Of a stretch of 64,000 nt of DNA, positions 26,751 to 35,034 are shown one piece after another (position 1 is the first letter of the stretch; each line of letters opens with the position of its first letter). The translations under genes were made by a program, and so were the position numbers. Location: positions 1-64,000 of the forward strand of contig NZ_CP085341.1 in the NCBI RefSeq assembly GCF_020618475.1. Direction: 5' to 3'. The stretch comes from Haladaptatus halobius (GTDB taxonomy: Archaea; Halobacteriota; Halobacteria; Halobacteriales; Haladaptataceae). Below the pieces are notes generated by a model. It had not been told where the DNA came from and ran no database searches. It worked only from the letters and a program-made list of their open reading frames with translations.

Positions 26751-27404
26751 TCATGACCCATCGAGTAACGCACGTTCGAGGAGGGCTTCATTACCGCGGC
26801 GAATCAGATCAGAAAGCGGCTGCTGACTGATGTTGAATTCGTCTGCTAACTCAGAGAGTGTGACTTGCCGGGGTGTCTGGAAGTAGCCCTGTTGAAGTGC
26901 AAGCAAAAGCGCATCACGCTGTTTCTCCGTGAGGACGCTCTCTACGAGGCCATCACCGACTTCGGTGAGCGTCTGAATCCGCCCGACTGTATAGGGAATC
27001 TCATTGTCGCGACAGTGGTTATGGAATGTTGTGAGTTCCTCTTGTGAGGGAAACAGTACTTCGAACTCCCAGGTCTGCGTATCGTAGCCATAGGCACTGC
27101 GGATGATCGTTTCCGCCTCTGTGAATCCCTCGAAAAACCCGCCGTCAGGGATTCCCCAATTTAGGAGATACAAGCGACGATCCCCGACCTGCTCGATCTC
27201 GCTGAGCTCGTGGACGTGGTCGTCAGCACGCACGCGTTGTTCAAAGGCGTCGAGATCGTCATTCCAGGCCCAAAACAGAGGAATCACATTCGTGTTAATG
27301 GGTACGATTCGCTCGAATTCGATCTGAATCTCGGTCTCCGCCGTGAGTAACCGGCCAGGCGTGAAATCTGTGGCTGGGAGTGAGAACTCAACGAGCGTTG
27401 CCAT
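26751..27404 (-). CDS. Bat-type (HTH_10) transcriptional regulator
   Basis: The 217-residue protein is a paralogue of 25576-26226. It opens MATLVEFSLPATDFTPGRLL and contains FWAWNDDLDAFEQRVRADD. It ends in HTH_10 (LSELADEFNISQQPLSDLIR near 190). An upstream ATG at 27419 would add five residues. It lies between two DUF7344 genes, all on the minus strand. Confidence 0.87.
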   Translation of the reverse strand: MATLVEFSLPATDFTPGRLLTAETEIQIEFERIVPINTNVIPLFWAWNDDLDAFEQRVRADDHVHELSEIEQVGDRRLYLLNWGIPDGGFFEGFTEAETIIRSAYGYDTQTWEFEVLFPSQEELTTFHNHCRDNEIPYTVGRIQTLTEVGDGLVESVLTEKQRDALLLALQQGYFQTPRQVTLSELADEFNISQQPLSDLIRRGNEALLERALLDGS

Positions 27405-27532
27405 CAGTCCGTCTATCATCCAATCTGCAGCCGCTTAGTATTTAGTGTGGCCGCCGTCAGCCATGCTCTCGGCTGACAGATACTGTCAAAAGTGGATATC
27501 TGCGCGAATCAATCGCTCCTGCTCGCAGTGGA

Positions 27533-27889
27533 TTACGTAGTCGGCGTGCGGTCATAGTCAGCCGTGACCACTTCAAGGAATGTTTCAAGACGGTCGCTAT
27601 CCCGATACCGGATTGTTTCACTGCGCTCATCGTACTCGATAACGCCAGCGTCCGCGAGTTTTGGGAGGTGCATGTGGACGAGGGGGGTTCGTGCCTGTTT
27701 AGGGCCGGTAACGTCGTTGACTTTCTCGTGGATGTGATCGATTAACTCGTCGAGTTCGGCGACGGCTGTCTCCTCGGCAGTGAAATACTGCATGACGCTG
27801 CGTCGCGTGGCGTTCGCGAGCAGTTCGCAGGCGGTATCCAGCTCACGGCGCGGAGTCGATGCGTGGTCGTTATCTGGAGATGCAGTCAT
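27533..27889 (-). CDS. DUF7344 winged-helix regulator
   Basis: The 118-residue product shows LDTACELLANATRRSVMQYF, TAVAELDELIDHIHEKVNDV, TPLVHMHLPKLADAGVIEYD and ETIRYRDSDRLETFLEVV. It is the first gene of the minus-strand run DUF7344-Bat-DUF7344-Bat. The fragment at 10939-11031 most resembles this gene. A 14-bp inverted repeat lies about 120 bp upstream. Confidence 0.87.
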   Translation of the reverse strand: MTASPDNDHASTPRRELDTACELLANATRRSVMQYFTAEETAVAELDELIDHIHEKVNDVTGPKQARTPLVHMHLPKLADAGVIEYDERSETIRYRDSDRLETFLEVVTADYDRTPTT

Positions 27890-28010
27890 TGGTATGTGTT
27901 CGGAACAGTATGAGTTTGATTCGCGATCAGTCACTCTGTGGTCGCTCCTGGGTGGAGAGGCTAAGTCGACGTGGATTTGTGTTACTTGTTCGTATGGAAT
28001 ACAATCGCAG

Positions 28011-28055
28011 ACTCCGTAGGTTTTATCGGTGACCGTTCCACAAAACCTACGGAGT
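28011..28055. terminator. Perfect 14-bp inverted repeat (terminator or operator)
   Basis: ACTCCGTAGGTTTT (28011-28024) pairs perfectly with AAAACCTACGGAGT (28042-28055) around a 17-nt loop containing GGTGACC. It lies 127 bp after the HalOD1 stop at 28182 and 122 bp before the DUF7344 start at 27889, both minus strand. It could end the upstream transcript or bind a regulator. Confidence 0.5.
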
Positions 28056-28181
28056 TAACGGACAATTCTCGGGAATAATCCTCCGGCAATGATTCACGAT
28101 GAACATTCAAGAAATGTGGAACTTGGCGAAACAGGGCATCGGCCTTCAGACATATTGTTAAGAACAGCGCTGTCGGTCGTG

Positions 28182-28454
28182 CTACTTGATGTGGATTTCG
28201 TCTGACGTGACTATCACCTGCTGGTCATAATACCCAAATGTCACTGTTGGAACTGGATCAGACCCATCAGAGGTACTGAGCAATTGATCCATGGCAGCAA
28301 CATTGATCGTCTCATTGAGCCGATCTATTGCTAACGGGGAACATTCTGTTGCGTCGGCCACCGCAAAGACCACGGCTTCACTCGGTGTTTCGTCGGTACT
28401 AGATTGATATGTATACTCTGCGTCGCTTCGGGCTGACGTTCGTGTGGGAGCCAT
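28182..28454 (-). CDS. HalOD1 domain protein
   Basis: The 90-residue product has VVFAVADATECSPLAIDRLN, ETINVAAMDQLLSTSDG, and VTFGYYDQQVIVTSDEIHIK, a HalOD1 domain with a divergent middle: the usual LYxxIDPDALDALF has become LNETINVAAMDQLL. It starts 8 nt after the stop of the double-DUF7344 gene, so they form an operon. Confidence 0.8.
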   Translation of the reverse strand: MAPTRTSARSDAEYTYQSSTDETPSEAVVFAVADATECSPLAIDRLNETINVAAMDQLLSTSDGSDPVPTVTFGYYDQQVIVTSDEIHIK

Positions 28455-28462
28455 GAATGTGG

Positions 28463-29674
28463 TTAGGTGTGGGAGTTGAATTCTTGTGTCGTCTGCTCAA
28501 TCTGTTCGAGACGGGATCCTAATAACTGCCGGGTCGTCTCTCCCTCGCCAATGAAGGCCGTTTCCTCATAAACGCCCTCGTCCGTTCGCTCCCTGAGCGT
28601 GCCGAGCATGAGGGCATCACGGTCAGCCAGCAGCAGGCGAGCAACTCGGTCTTCTTCGATGGGGACATCTAGCCAGTCTTCGTCTGGCTCCCACAGGACG
28701 ATTTCTGGAGCGTTCTCGCGAATGAGTTCACGAACAGTCGGATCAGTTGTCCCGAGAAAGACGTCGACACCGCGCTGAGAGGCGTCCATGACGCGCGAGA
28801 AACATCCTGCTTCAAGCAATCCTGTTGCGGTGAAAATCGAGAAGAGTTCGTCGTCAACGCGCTCCAAAAGCGACTGGCTATATGCGACAACACCTTCACG
28901 ACCCTCGATCGTCCCTACCCCTTCGTCCGCAGTGGTTCCTGTGAGGCGTGTCCGGAAGTCGGGATCGAGGACCGAGTGCAGCCAGGCCACTCGTAGGAGC
29001 GGGTGACCGTTGTAGGCGACCAATTGCTTCTCAGTATCGTAGTCGATCAGATCCGCCTCAGCTAAGAGAGGTAGATGGACGTGACGCAGGTTACTCAGAA
29101 GCTGGTCAACGTCTGCTTTGGGGATGGCAGATTCAGCCGTGCGCTGTTCTCTGGCCCCGTCGTCTCGCGCCAGTGTCTCCAGGTGAATCTGTTGGAATGA
29201 ATGGTTGAGACTGGCAAGAATGGTCCGACGGCGCGAATCACTGAGTGCCGAAAAGAGTCCATCGAGAGATCCGGCGTCGATATCCGTCCGCTCTTGGGGA
29301 TGAATCGCCGCAAGGATACCGGGGTCGTGATACGCAGGATGGTTAGTGAGCGTGACGGTGCCACGGTCAGGATCGTGGTCGAATAACCCGGCAGCAGTGA
29401 ATTGCGACAAATGGTTGTGGTGTAATGTGACGAGGGCACGCTGAACGGCTTCGGTCGGAATGGTGTCTCGTGAGGGCTCGTCTCGCATTGACGCGAGATG
29501 TGTCGCGAGTTCTCGCTGTGGCACTGGATCAGGTGTCTGTTCAGAGACGGTTCCGAGGAGACAACGTCGAGGCTCGCTGGCAAGACAAGAGAAGAGAGCG
29601 GTGAGTGGGTCTTCTGTGTCTCCACCGGACTGTTTCTCATAGTCATCCACGGTGAGAAATTTGTCAATGCTCAA
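28463..29674 (-). CDS. Double DUF7344 regulator with C-terminal PLD-like sensor domain
   Basis: The 403-residue protein carries two DUF7344 wHTH units: about 25-115 (LFSCLASEPRRCLLGTVSEQ, HHNHLSQFTAAGLFDHDPD) and 130-225 (LFSALSDSRRRTILASLNHS, LRHVHLPLLAEADLIDYDTE). A C-terminal domain follows (SQSLLERVDDELFSIFTATG, MDASQRGVDVFLGTTDPTVR, VARLLLADRDALMLGTLRE), resembling the effector-binding half of TrmB-type regulators. It probably binds DNA as a pseudo-dimer and senses a ligand. The listed start is TTG; a GTG at 29651 is an alternative. It is co-transcribed with the HalOD1 gene at 28182. Confidence 0.8.
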   Translation of the reverse strand: MSIDKFLTVDDYEKQSGGDTEDPLTALFSCLASEPRRCLLGTVSEQTPDPVPQRELATHLASMRDEPSRDTIPTEAVQRALVTLHHNHLSQFTAAGLFDHDPDRGTVTLTNHPAYHDPGILAAIHPQERTDIDAGSLDGLFSALSDSRRRTILASLNHSFQQIHLETLARDDGAREQRTAESAIPKADVDQLLSNLRHVHLPLLAEADLIDYDTEKQLVAYNGHPLLRVAWLHSVLDPDFRTRLTGTTADEGVGTIEGREGVVAYSQSLLERVDDELFSIFTATGLLEAGCFSRVMDASQRGVDVFLGTTDPTVRELIRENAPEIVLWEPDEDWLDVPIEEDRVARLLLADRDALMLGTLRERTDEGVYEETAFIGEGETTRQLLGSRLEQIEQTTQEFNSHT

Positions 29675-29791
29675 AACAATACCGAATTATTACAGTCATC
29701 ATCACGATCTCAGCAGAAACGGTCGACAGAAAAACGAGATATTTCCTAGCTGACGCAGAAGAGATGAAAGATAGTAGTGAGAGGATACAAG

Positions 29792-30079
29792 CTACTCTGT
29801 CCCTTCCGTGAGCAGTTTCAGGTCGATCGTCCCATCGCTGGTAACCGTCACCTCGTATCCACAGTAAGTGAATATGACACGCCCGTTCGCTCGGGGCTGC
29901 CCATTATGGCGAGGCGCAAAAATCGCTTCGAGCGCCTCAGGGTCAACTGCCTCGTAGAGGGACGCTAGTTCCTCGGCAGGTTTTCCCTCACGTCGTGCAA
30001 TTTCTCGGACGATACTGGTACTCACTGAGTCGTCGTCTTCCGGCTCTCTTCCGTCACTTGGTGTTGAACTTACAAGCAT
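29792..30079 (-). CDS. HalOD1 domain protein
   Basis: The 95-residue protein has SIVREIARREGKPAEELASL, YEAVDPEALEAIFAPRHNG and VIFTYCGYEVTVTSDGTIDL. Every hallmark of a stand-alone HalOD1 domain is present, with a short acidic N-terminal tail. It is transcribed alone, 117 bp upstream of and in the same direction as the double-DUF7344 gene. Confidence 0.87.
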   Translation of the reverse strand: MLVSSTPSDGREPEDDDSVSTSIVREIARREGKPAEELASLYEAVDPEALEAIFAPRHNGQPRANGRVIFTYCGYEVTVTSDGTIDLKLLTEGTE

Positions 30080-30437
30080 TGTTTAGTGTTACTCCTACTG
30101 CCTGTAACGAATTGCTCCACCTCAATCCGTGAATGGCGTTCACTAGCACCCCACCAGCCACGTATAAAATAACTCTGAATCGAGATCCAGCCTCACCAAA
30201 CCCCGCAACACACCTCACGTATAGACTGCAAGAGAGGTATCGGAGTGAATGCACTTCCGCTTGCGATTTTATGCGACAGGAGATCGGCTTCTTGCTAAAT
30301 AGATAGTGTGAACGTATCACACTTGAACTTGATCTAACGTATGGTTGGTAGAAATCACGAGCTGAATACAGGACGTATGTCTGGCCTCATATTTTGCCCT
30401 GCTTTTAGTGGTGATAGACTCGCGTCAGTACTGAGAA

Positions 30438-30608
30438 TCACTCCGTTACATCATCCAATGCGAATGAGCCAAGCTCGATCTCTCCCGATCGCTCGTATCG
30501 AAGCATTTGCACCCCTGTACTCGATGTTTCCGCCTTCGTCAGTTCAAGGGCTCCAGGGATTGTCCCCTCCTCGAACAATCGTTTTCCGTCCCCAAATGGG
30601 CAGATATC
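30438..30608 (-). pseudogene. Dihydrofolate reductase family protein, C-terminal fragment
   Basis: The minus strand reads CPFGDGKRLFEEGTIPGALE, then LTKAETSSTGVQMLRYERSG and EIELGSFALDDVTE. This is like the end of RibD/DHFR-type reductases (GGGKRLFEDGTIP...STGVVLLTYER). All catalytic N-terminal parts are missing. It begins immediately downstream of the membrane protein at 30613. Confidence 0.6.
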
Positions 30609-30612
30609 GATT

Positions 30613-30999
30613 TTAAGCAGGTGTCTCAGCGTTGTAAAGGTATACCGCGGTAAGCGCAACAATTGCCTCCGCAATCTTGGCGATGATAGACATCGCATTG
30701 AGTGGACCAGCCATCACGAAGAACGCAATGATCGTCGCAAGTGCATATACGATCGCGATCAGATAGAATTCACGCCGCCAGTATCGACTCAGGAAGAGAA
30801 GAACGCCACCGATGAACCCGAGGGCATTCAAATAGAATAGAATTCCCGTTGTCTGATCGAATCCGATCACCATCGGTGCAAGAAATAAATGAATGACTGC
30901 CGAGACGAGGGCTGCAAGAATGGTGACGTAAGCAACTGTATTTGATGGAAGGCTCAACAACGGTTTTTGGGCTTCTGTAGTGGCTGGTTGACTGGACAT
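30613..30999 (-). CDS. Membrane protein (DUF7475-like)
   Basis: Four hydrophobic segments are clear: NTVAYVTILAALVSAVIHLF, TGILFYLNALGFIGGVLLFL, YLIAIVYALATIIAFFVMAG and IAEAIVALTAVYLYN. The 128-residue size and order match small haloarchaeal membrane proteins of the DUF7475 type. The ATG at 30999 avoids an unlike N-terminal extension. Function unknown. Confidence 0.75.
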   Translation of the reverse strand: MSSQPATTEAQKPLLSLPSNTVAYVTILAALVSAVIHLFLAPMVIGFDQTTGILFYLNALGFIGGVLLFLSRYWRREFYLIAIVYALATIIAFFVMAGPLNAMSIIAKIAEAIVALTAVYLYNAETPA

Positions 31000-31200
31000 A
31001 GAGCGCATTGGGCGGGGAGATCCAAAAAAACCATGCTCATCTAACATTTTCGCATTCTTTCAGGGATGTTTCCTGCTGGCCGTTCGTGAGAACGGGCCAC
31101 AAAGCACAGCTGAACAAACCTCACTTATCTTTTTACAACTCATCAACAGACGTTCTCAGCTATCACCGACCAGCGACTGTTTACGGAAAGTGTAGATGTA

Positions 31201-31425
31201 GTGACCGACGATATTCTCAAAACCCTGGCGGCTCTGTTTGATCGAGCGCGAATACATCTCAAGCGAGAAGCCCTCCATGAAGTTGAATTGGGAATCGAAC
31301 GGCGTCACCGAGTACACGCGCATCTCGTGGCGTTTCATCACAGTGCAGGAAGAGCAATAAGCCACTTAGCAGCGGCGGCGGATCTCCTCCATGAATGCGA
31401 CTATCATGACCTCGCTGAACACTAA
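31201..31425 (+). CDS. Hypothetical helical protein (74 aa)
   Basis: A GTG-started frame gives a helical protein: TDDILKTLAALFDRARIHLK, REALHEVELGIERRHRVHAH, FHHSAGRAISHLAAAADLLH, ECDYHDLAEH. Heptad-like spacing suggests a helical bundle. The antisense strand has an open frame too, but the + reading has better codon choice. It precedes the Lrp-type ligand-binding gene by 50 nt. Confidence 0.5.
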   Translation: MTDDILKTLAALFDRARIHLKREALHEVELGIERRHRVHAHLVAFHHSAGRAISHLAAAADLLHECDYHDLAEH

Positions 31426-31474
31426 CGCTATGATACCTGCGCCCATCTAGTATCATTCAAGGAGAAGCATTTCA

Positions 31475-31705
31475 ATGGTTATCGCATACGTCCTAATCAA
31501 GGCAAATGTACCAACTGTGGATCAAATACGAGATACGATTACAGAACTCGACGGTGTCGAGGAAGCGCATATCGTAGCTGGCGACGTCGATATTATCGCC
31601 AAAGTCGTCGTCGAGACACCAGCAGCTGTCAGAGAGATCGTCACGTCCGGAGTCTTGACTATAGATGGAGTCGAAAACACCTACTCATACATCGCAATGG
31701 AATAA
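31475..31705 (+). CDS. Lrp/AsnC ligand-binding (RAM) domain protein
   Basis: The 76-residue product is a stand-alone RAM domain: MVIAYVLIKANVPTVDQIRD, TITELDGVEEAHIVAGDVDI, IAKVVVETPAAVREIV, and DGVENTYSYIAME. It lacks a helix-turn-helix, so it probably forms oligomers that bind amino acids and may modulate full-length Lrp proteins such as the one at 37247. Length is normal for the type. Confidence 0.87.
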   Translation: MVIAYVLIKANVPTVDQIRDTITELDGVEEAHIVAGDVDIIAKVVVETPAAVREIVTSGVLTIDGVENTYSYIAME

Positions 31706-31992
31706 GTCTCCGCACGACCACCGCAGAAATATCTCTCGTCCGTGAGTCCGACGAAGAATAGTCGGGACCGGACTTAGAGCGGTTCTAAGAGAGGGGAAGA
31801 TGACGGACGGCAGTTGGAGAGCGAATGCGATGGCATCAAACTCGACGAAACGAGTGCTACTACATGAATTCAAATGAGCGTATCCAGAGGGGGGTCACCG
31901 CCAGGTCACTTGTCTCTCTCGTTATGAACGATGATTCTCGAGAAACGGTCGAAACCGCATCAATGCCTTGTTATTACTGGCGCTCTCCCTCT

Positions 31993-32300
31993 CTATTTGG
32001 CCATTCCTAATCCCACCAGAGTACTCTCCGACGAGAGCAACGCATCACGAACCAGCTCTTCGGTGGCGAGATCGATACCGAAGAGCCACCACTTCATTCG
32101 CGTGAAGACACCAGCCTCTGAACGTGCCTTCTCTCGTTCTGCCCGCCACTTCTGAAGCGACTTTTCTTCTTGGACGTACGCGACGAGCTCCTGGTGCTCG
32201 TCGTTCCGCCGACTCGCTACCCGAACCGGCTCACTGCCCGAAATTGGTCCTGCAACTCTTCGAAGACTCCTCTTCTATCTAAACTGAGAGCAGTAGTACT
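31993..32300 (-). pseudogene. Degraded coiled-coil gene fragment
   Basis: The minus strand reads VASRRNDEHQELVAYVQEEK, SLQKWRAEREKARSEAGVFT, RMKWWLFGIDLATEELVRDA and stops at 31993. Upstream, a second frame reads VFEELQDQFRAVSRFG, so a frameshift near 32240 is likely. A basic coiled coil and a Trp-rich motif are visible but no family is recognised. Confidence 0.35.
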
Positions 32301-32366
32301 GGAATCTCAGGAGGTCTGCATTTTTAGGCGCCGGAGGATATCACATCGCTAATGAGCGATCTCTTC

Positions 32367-33140
32367 TCAACAATCATCATCACCGTTTCCATTATTTCCA
32401 TTATTTCCATTATTTCCGCCATTACCGCCATCTCCGTTATCTCCGTTGTCGCCGTTATCCCCGTTATTTTCATCATCAGTCTCGGCTCGTTCGAGGTCGA
32501 CATCCAACTCGATCTCCACAGTGATCTCTGTTGGTGAGTTCGAGACTGCCTCTATTTTTGTATCGATGTCAACTTCTAGTTCCTCGACTGCATAGATTTG
32601 ATCCCTCAGTTCACCACTTGGGAATTCTGTCGTATGGACGTTCACATAGGCGTTCTTCGCATGGATCTCGTCGAGCAAATCCTCAATCGATCCACCTTCA
32701 AGTGGACCAACGAGATCCTCATCCGTAATCGTCCCAACTGCCCCAGCATTGTTCTCGACTATAGACTGATCGGCATCTGCCTGGTCACCAAGCAAGTGGA
32801 CCACAACGGGACCGTTTTCTCCTTTCTGGCCAAGATGGATATGTGCAGCTGTGACCGGCGCATTCGCATTGATGGCTAAAAGGACGTAGTCCAGCCGAGT
32901 TCTATCTGGACTTGCTTGGAAGGCAACAATCCCCTCTCCGTCACTGTCAACAGGTGGAACTTCGTTCTCACCCTCAAGGCGACCAGTACTGAACAAATCT
33001 CCCGGTAGTTGAAAACGTTGCTCATCTGCGTTCTGTACTTTCGCTGTGTTTGCGGTCGCAGTCCCTGCAGTGAGTCCGGCAAGCGCTGCGGCACTCGTAC
33101 CAATTATCTGTAACGTACTGCGTTTCTGTGTGTCAATCAT
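32367..33140 (-). CDS. Secreted CHRD domain protein with Asn/Gly/Asp-rich tail
   Basis: CHRD domains are extracellular beta-sandwich modules. The 257-residue product starts MIDTQKRSTLQIIGTSAAAL, a signal-peptide-like segment ending near ATANTAKV. The CHRD region (about 45-185) includes LEGENEVPPVDSDGEGIVAF, APVTAAHIHLGQKGENGPVV and AYVNVHTTEFPSGELRDQI. An acidic stretch and a low-complexity tail of NGDNGD/NGGNNGNN units follow. It lies beside other exported proteins (33749, 35035). Confidence 0.85.
   Translation of the reverse strand: MIDTQKRSTLQIIGTSAAALAGLTAGTATANTAKVQNADEQRFQLPGDLFSTGRLEGENEVPPVDSDGEGIVAFQASPDRTRLDYVLLAINANAPVTAAHIHLGQKGENGPVVVHLLGDQADADQSIVENNAGAVGTITDEDLVGPLEGGSIEDLLDEIHAKNAYVNVHTTEFPSGELRDQIYAVEELEVDIDTKIEAVSNSPTEITVEIELDVDLERAETDDENNGDNGDNGDNGDGGNGGNNGNNGNNGNGDDDC
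32384..32470 (+). repeat. Degenerate 9-nt tandem repeat encoding the CHRD tail
   Basis: Units such as CATTATTTC, and further on CCGTTATCT, run in tandem and encode Asn/Gly/Asp triplets on the minus strand. Such tracts vary easily by slippage. Confidence 0.6.
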
Positions 33141-33393
33141 AGTTTGACTCCAATTATATCTAAGACACTTATTGTAATTACTATATTGATCATAAATTGA
33201 TGAATACAACTATTGCTCAAGATGAACCATAGTACTGGTAGAGACTATCTCTCTATGATTCCCTCCGTTGTGACATCCGCACGCTAAACAGCGGTTGGGA
33301 ATCGAGAACCTCTTGCTGGCGATGATAGGTTTTATCCTTTATGGAGGAGGTCGGTTCGACTGATTTCACTTCTTATTGGAAATGAATTGGAGC

Positions 33394-33600
33394 TTAGGTG
33401 CTATCGCTGGAGTCGAAGCCGAGTGCGGCGGCCACGTCCAAGAGATCCGCGCCACTTTCATTCGCGGAGAGACCAATGTCTTCACCAGTGCTCTTCAGTT
33501 TCTGTCGAGCCTCATTATTCGTGAACCCGTTCGTCATGAGTTGTCCAGCAGCTCTTGAAACGTGCGGACACGCCATTGACGTCTCCGAGAGTGTCCATTC
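33394..33600 (-). pseudogene. Subtilisin-like protease (halolysin type), C-terminal fragment
   Basis: The minus strand reads ETSMACPHVSRAAGQLMTNG, then FTNNEARQKLKSTGEDIGLS, ANESGADLLDVAAALGFD. The catalytic-serine motif (GTSMACPHVSG in active enzymes) is present with changed flanking residues. The Asp and His catalytic parts are missing. Upstream sequence is out of frame. Confidence 0.7.
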
Positions 33601-33748
33601 GATGACTGATCTCCGGTCTGAGGTTCGAACTCATGGAGGACAGGGTCGTAATTGCCAGCACCAAAGTTTGGCTAGGCGTTTCGTGAAAACATGAACCATC
33701 TGCGGCCTTTATCGAGGCGTTCAGCATAGGCGGGAAGCGGAAGTGACA

Positions 33749-34138
33749 ATGACTAACCGAGAACAACAAGACATGAAAGATATCGATTCGGACGACCGCC
33801 GATCGTTCATGAAGAAGGGTGCACTCGCAACGAGCGCACTCGCATTAGGACTGGGCAGTGCTGGTAGTGCATCGGCACAGGACGATCTCGTCTTAGTGTA
33901 CACGTACGACTACCACCCGAACGTGCAGTTCCGTGTTGTTCAAGCACTTGAGCAGTCGACGACGGTGCGTCTCCTCCAGCGTCCCGGCGGCGGCGATGCC
34001 CCTGAAATCAGTCAGCCGGACGACTACAATGCGTACATCATCCGCTACCAGCTGGGCGGCGGTGACAGAGGACAGGGACAGATCTCCACATTCGTCTTCG
34101 GGCGCGATCTGTCACTGAACACTGGCTCCACTCGGTAG
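33749..34138 (+). CDS. Tat-exported hypothetical protein with possible stop readthrough
   Basis: The N-terminus carries DDRRSFMKKGALATSALALG, a twin-arginine signal ending near SASA. The mature part (LVLVYTYDYHPNVQFRVVQA, DYNAYIIRYQLGGGDRGQGQ) is short and beta-rich. The TAG at 34136-34138 may be a nonsense mutation: the same frame goes on FSGDASVFSSTLNLLSTSLR and a Thr-rich tail (DETTTTTTS) to TGA at 34235-34237. Such Thr-rich ends are common in secreted haloarchaeal proteins. An inverted copy of the CACTTCCGCTT word overlaps the start region. Confidence 0.65.
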   Translation: MTNREQQDMKDIDSDDRRSFMKKGALATSALALGLGSAGSASAQDDLVLVYTYDYHPNVQFRVVQALEQSTTVRLLQRPGGGDAPEISQPDDYNAYIIRYQLGGGDRGQGQISTFVFGRDLSLNTGSTR

Positions 34139-34454
34139 TTCTCTGGCGATGCATCGGTTTTCAGTAGCACGCTCAACCTGCTCAGCACGAGCCTTCGAGG
34201 GGGCGGTGACGAAACCACTACAACGACCACAAGTTGAACCTCGTCGTACTCTCTTTATCCTTCGTCCCCTTCGGAGTATTTTAGGGCGGCAACAAGGGGG
34301 TCACTCACTAGTCGCATACGTTCTTTCCGACGCATTTAATAGACAAATGTGATCTAGACTGTGTTCTCTCATGAACTCGATTACGGTACGTCTGACATTA
34401 CCTCATACGGAAGATGGTAATCGGTGTTCCAGAAACAGTGGGACTGTGGATCCG

Positions 34455-34622
34455 CTACAAATCGCGTGGTTGGACAGTTTTCCGGTCATTTTCCTCAGCT
34501 CACCGTGCGGCGTTTTCGAGGACAGTCGTGACTTCGCTATCGAGTGTATCATAGATGTCACTCGAAATGTTCTTATCTCCGATTTGCTATTTTATTACTG
34601 CTTTGATAATTTACTCGGCCAT
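34455..34622 (-). pseudogene. Degenerate copy of the histone-fold (DUF1931-like) gene
   Basis: Aligned codon for codon with 22822-22989, the minus strand gives MAE-stop-IIKAVIK-stop-QIGDKNISSDIYDTLDSEV, TTVLENAAR-stop-AEENDRKTVQPRDL. There are three internal stops (TAA, TAG and TGA) but no indels. Flanking bases downstream of the stop also match (GTTCCAGAAA region), so a block was duplicated. Confidence 0.75.
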
Positions 34623-35034
34623 ACATGCACCCAAACGGTATAATACTGTGAAAATCAGCGGTAAAAATCGGTCTTTACCGAATTTCGACGACAGATACTA
34701 CAAACCAATGGGGAGTTCTCCAGTAGCGAAGCTCTCTGAAAGAAATCATTTATTTCTACCTTAATGATCAGTGCTTTCCAAAATCAGTATCGTATAGTGC
34801 AGACACCGCGATACAGACGCCTGACTCGACTATTTCATCACCACCACAAAATACTATTCGGGATAGATAGTTAATGGAGAATATTTCTGGAACGGGCAGA
34901 TTCATCTTCGATAGAATCTGCAGTCCTCGCGTCAAACTCTTTGAACCGTTCTCCGGATTGAAGGCAAGCTGGGTAGTTGTACATCCGCAACGACGCTGAT
35001 CTTCGAAAGTCAGTCGTCGGGAGAAGGACTAACC
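34623..35034. other. Intergenic upstream of the repeat-protein gene
   Basis: AT-rich, with no frame I can support. It may hold the promoter of the gene at 35035. Confidence 0.35.

Noticed and set aside
25828-26826. 332-codon + strand frame
   Set aside because: Antisense to the Bat and DUF7344 genes, which are clearly real on the other strand.
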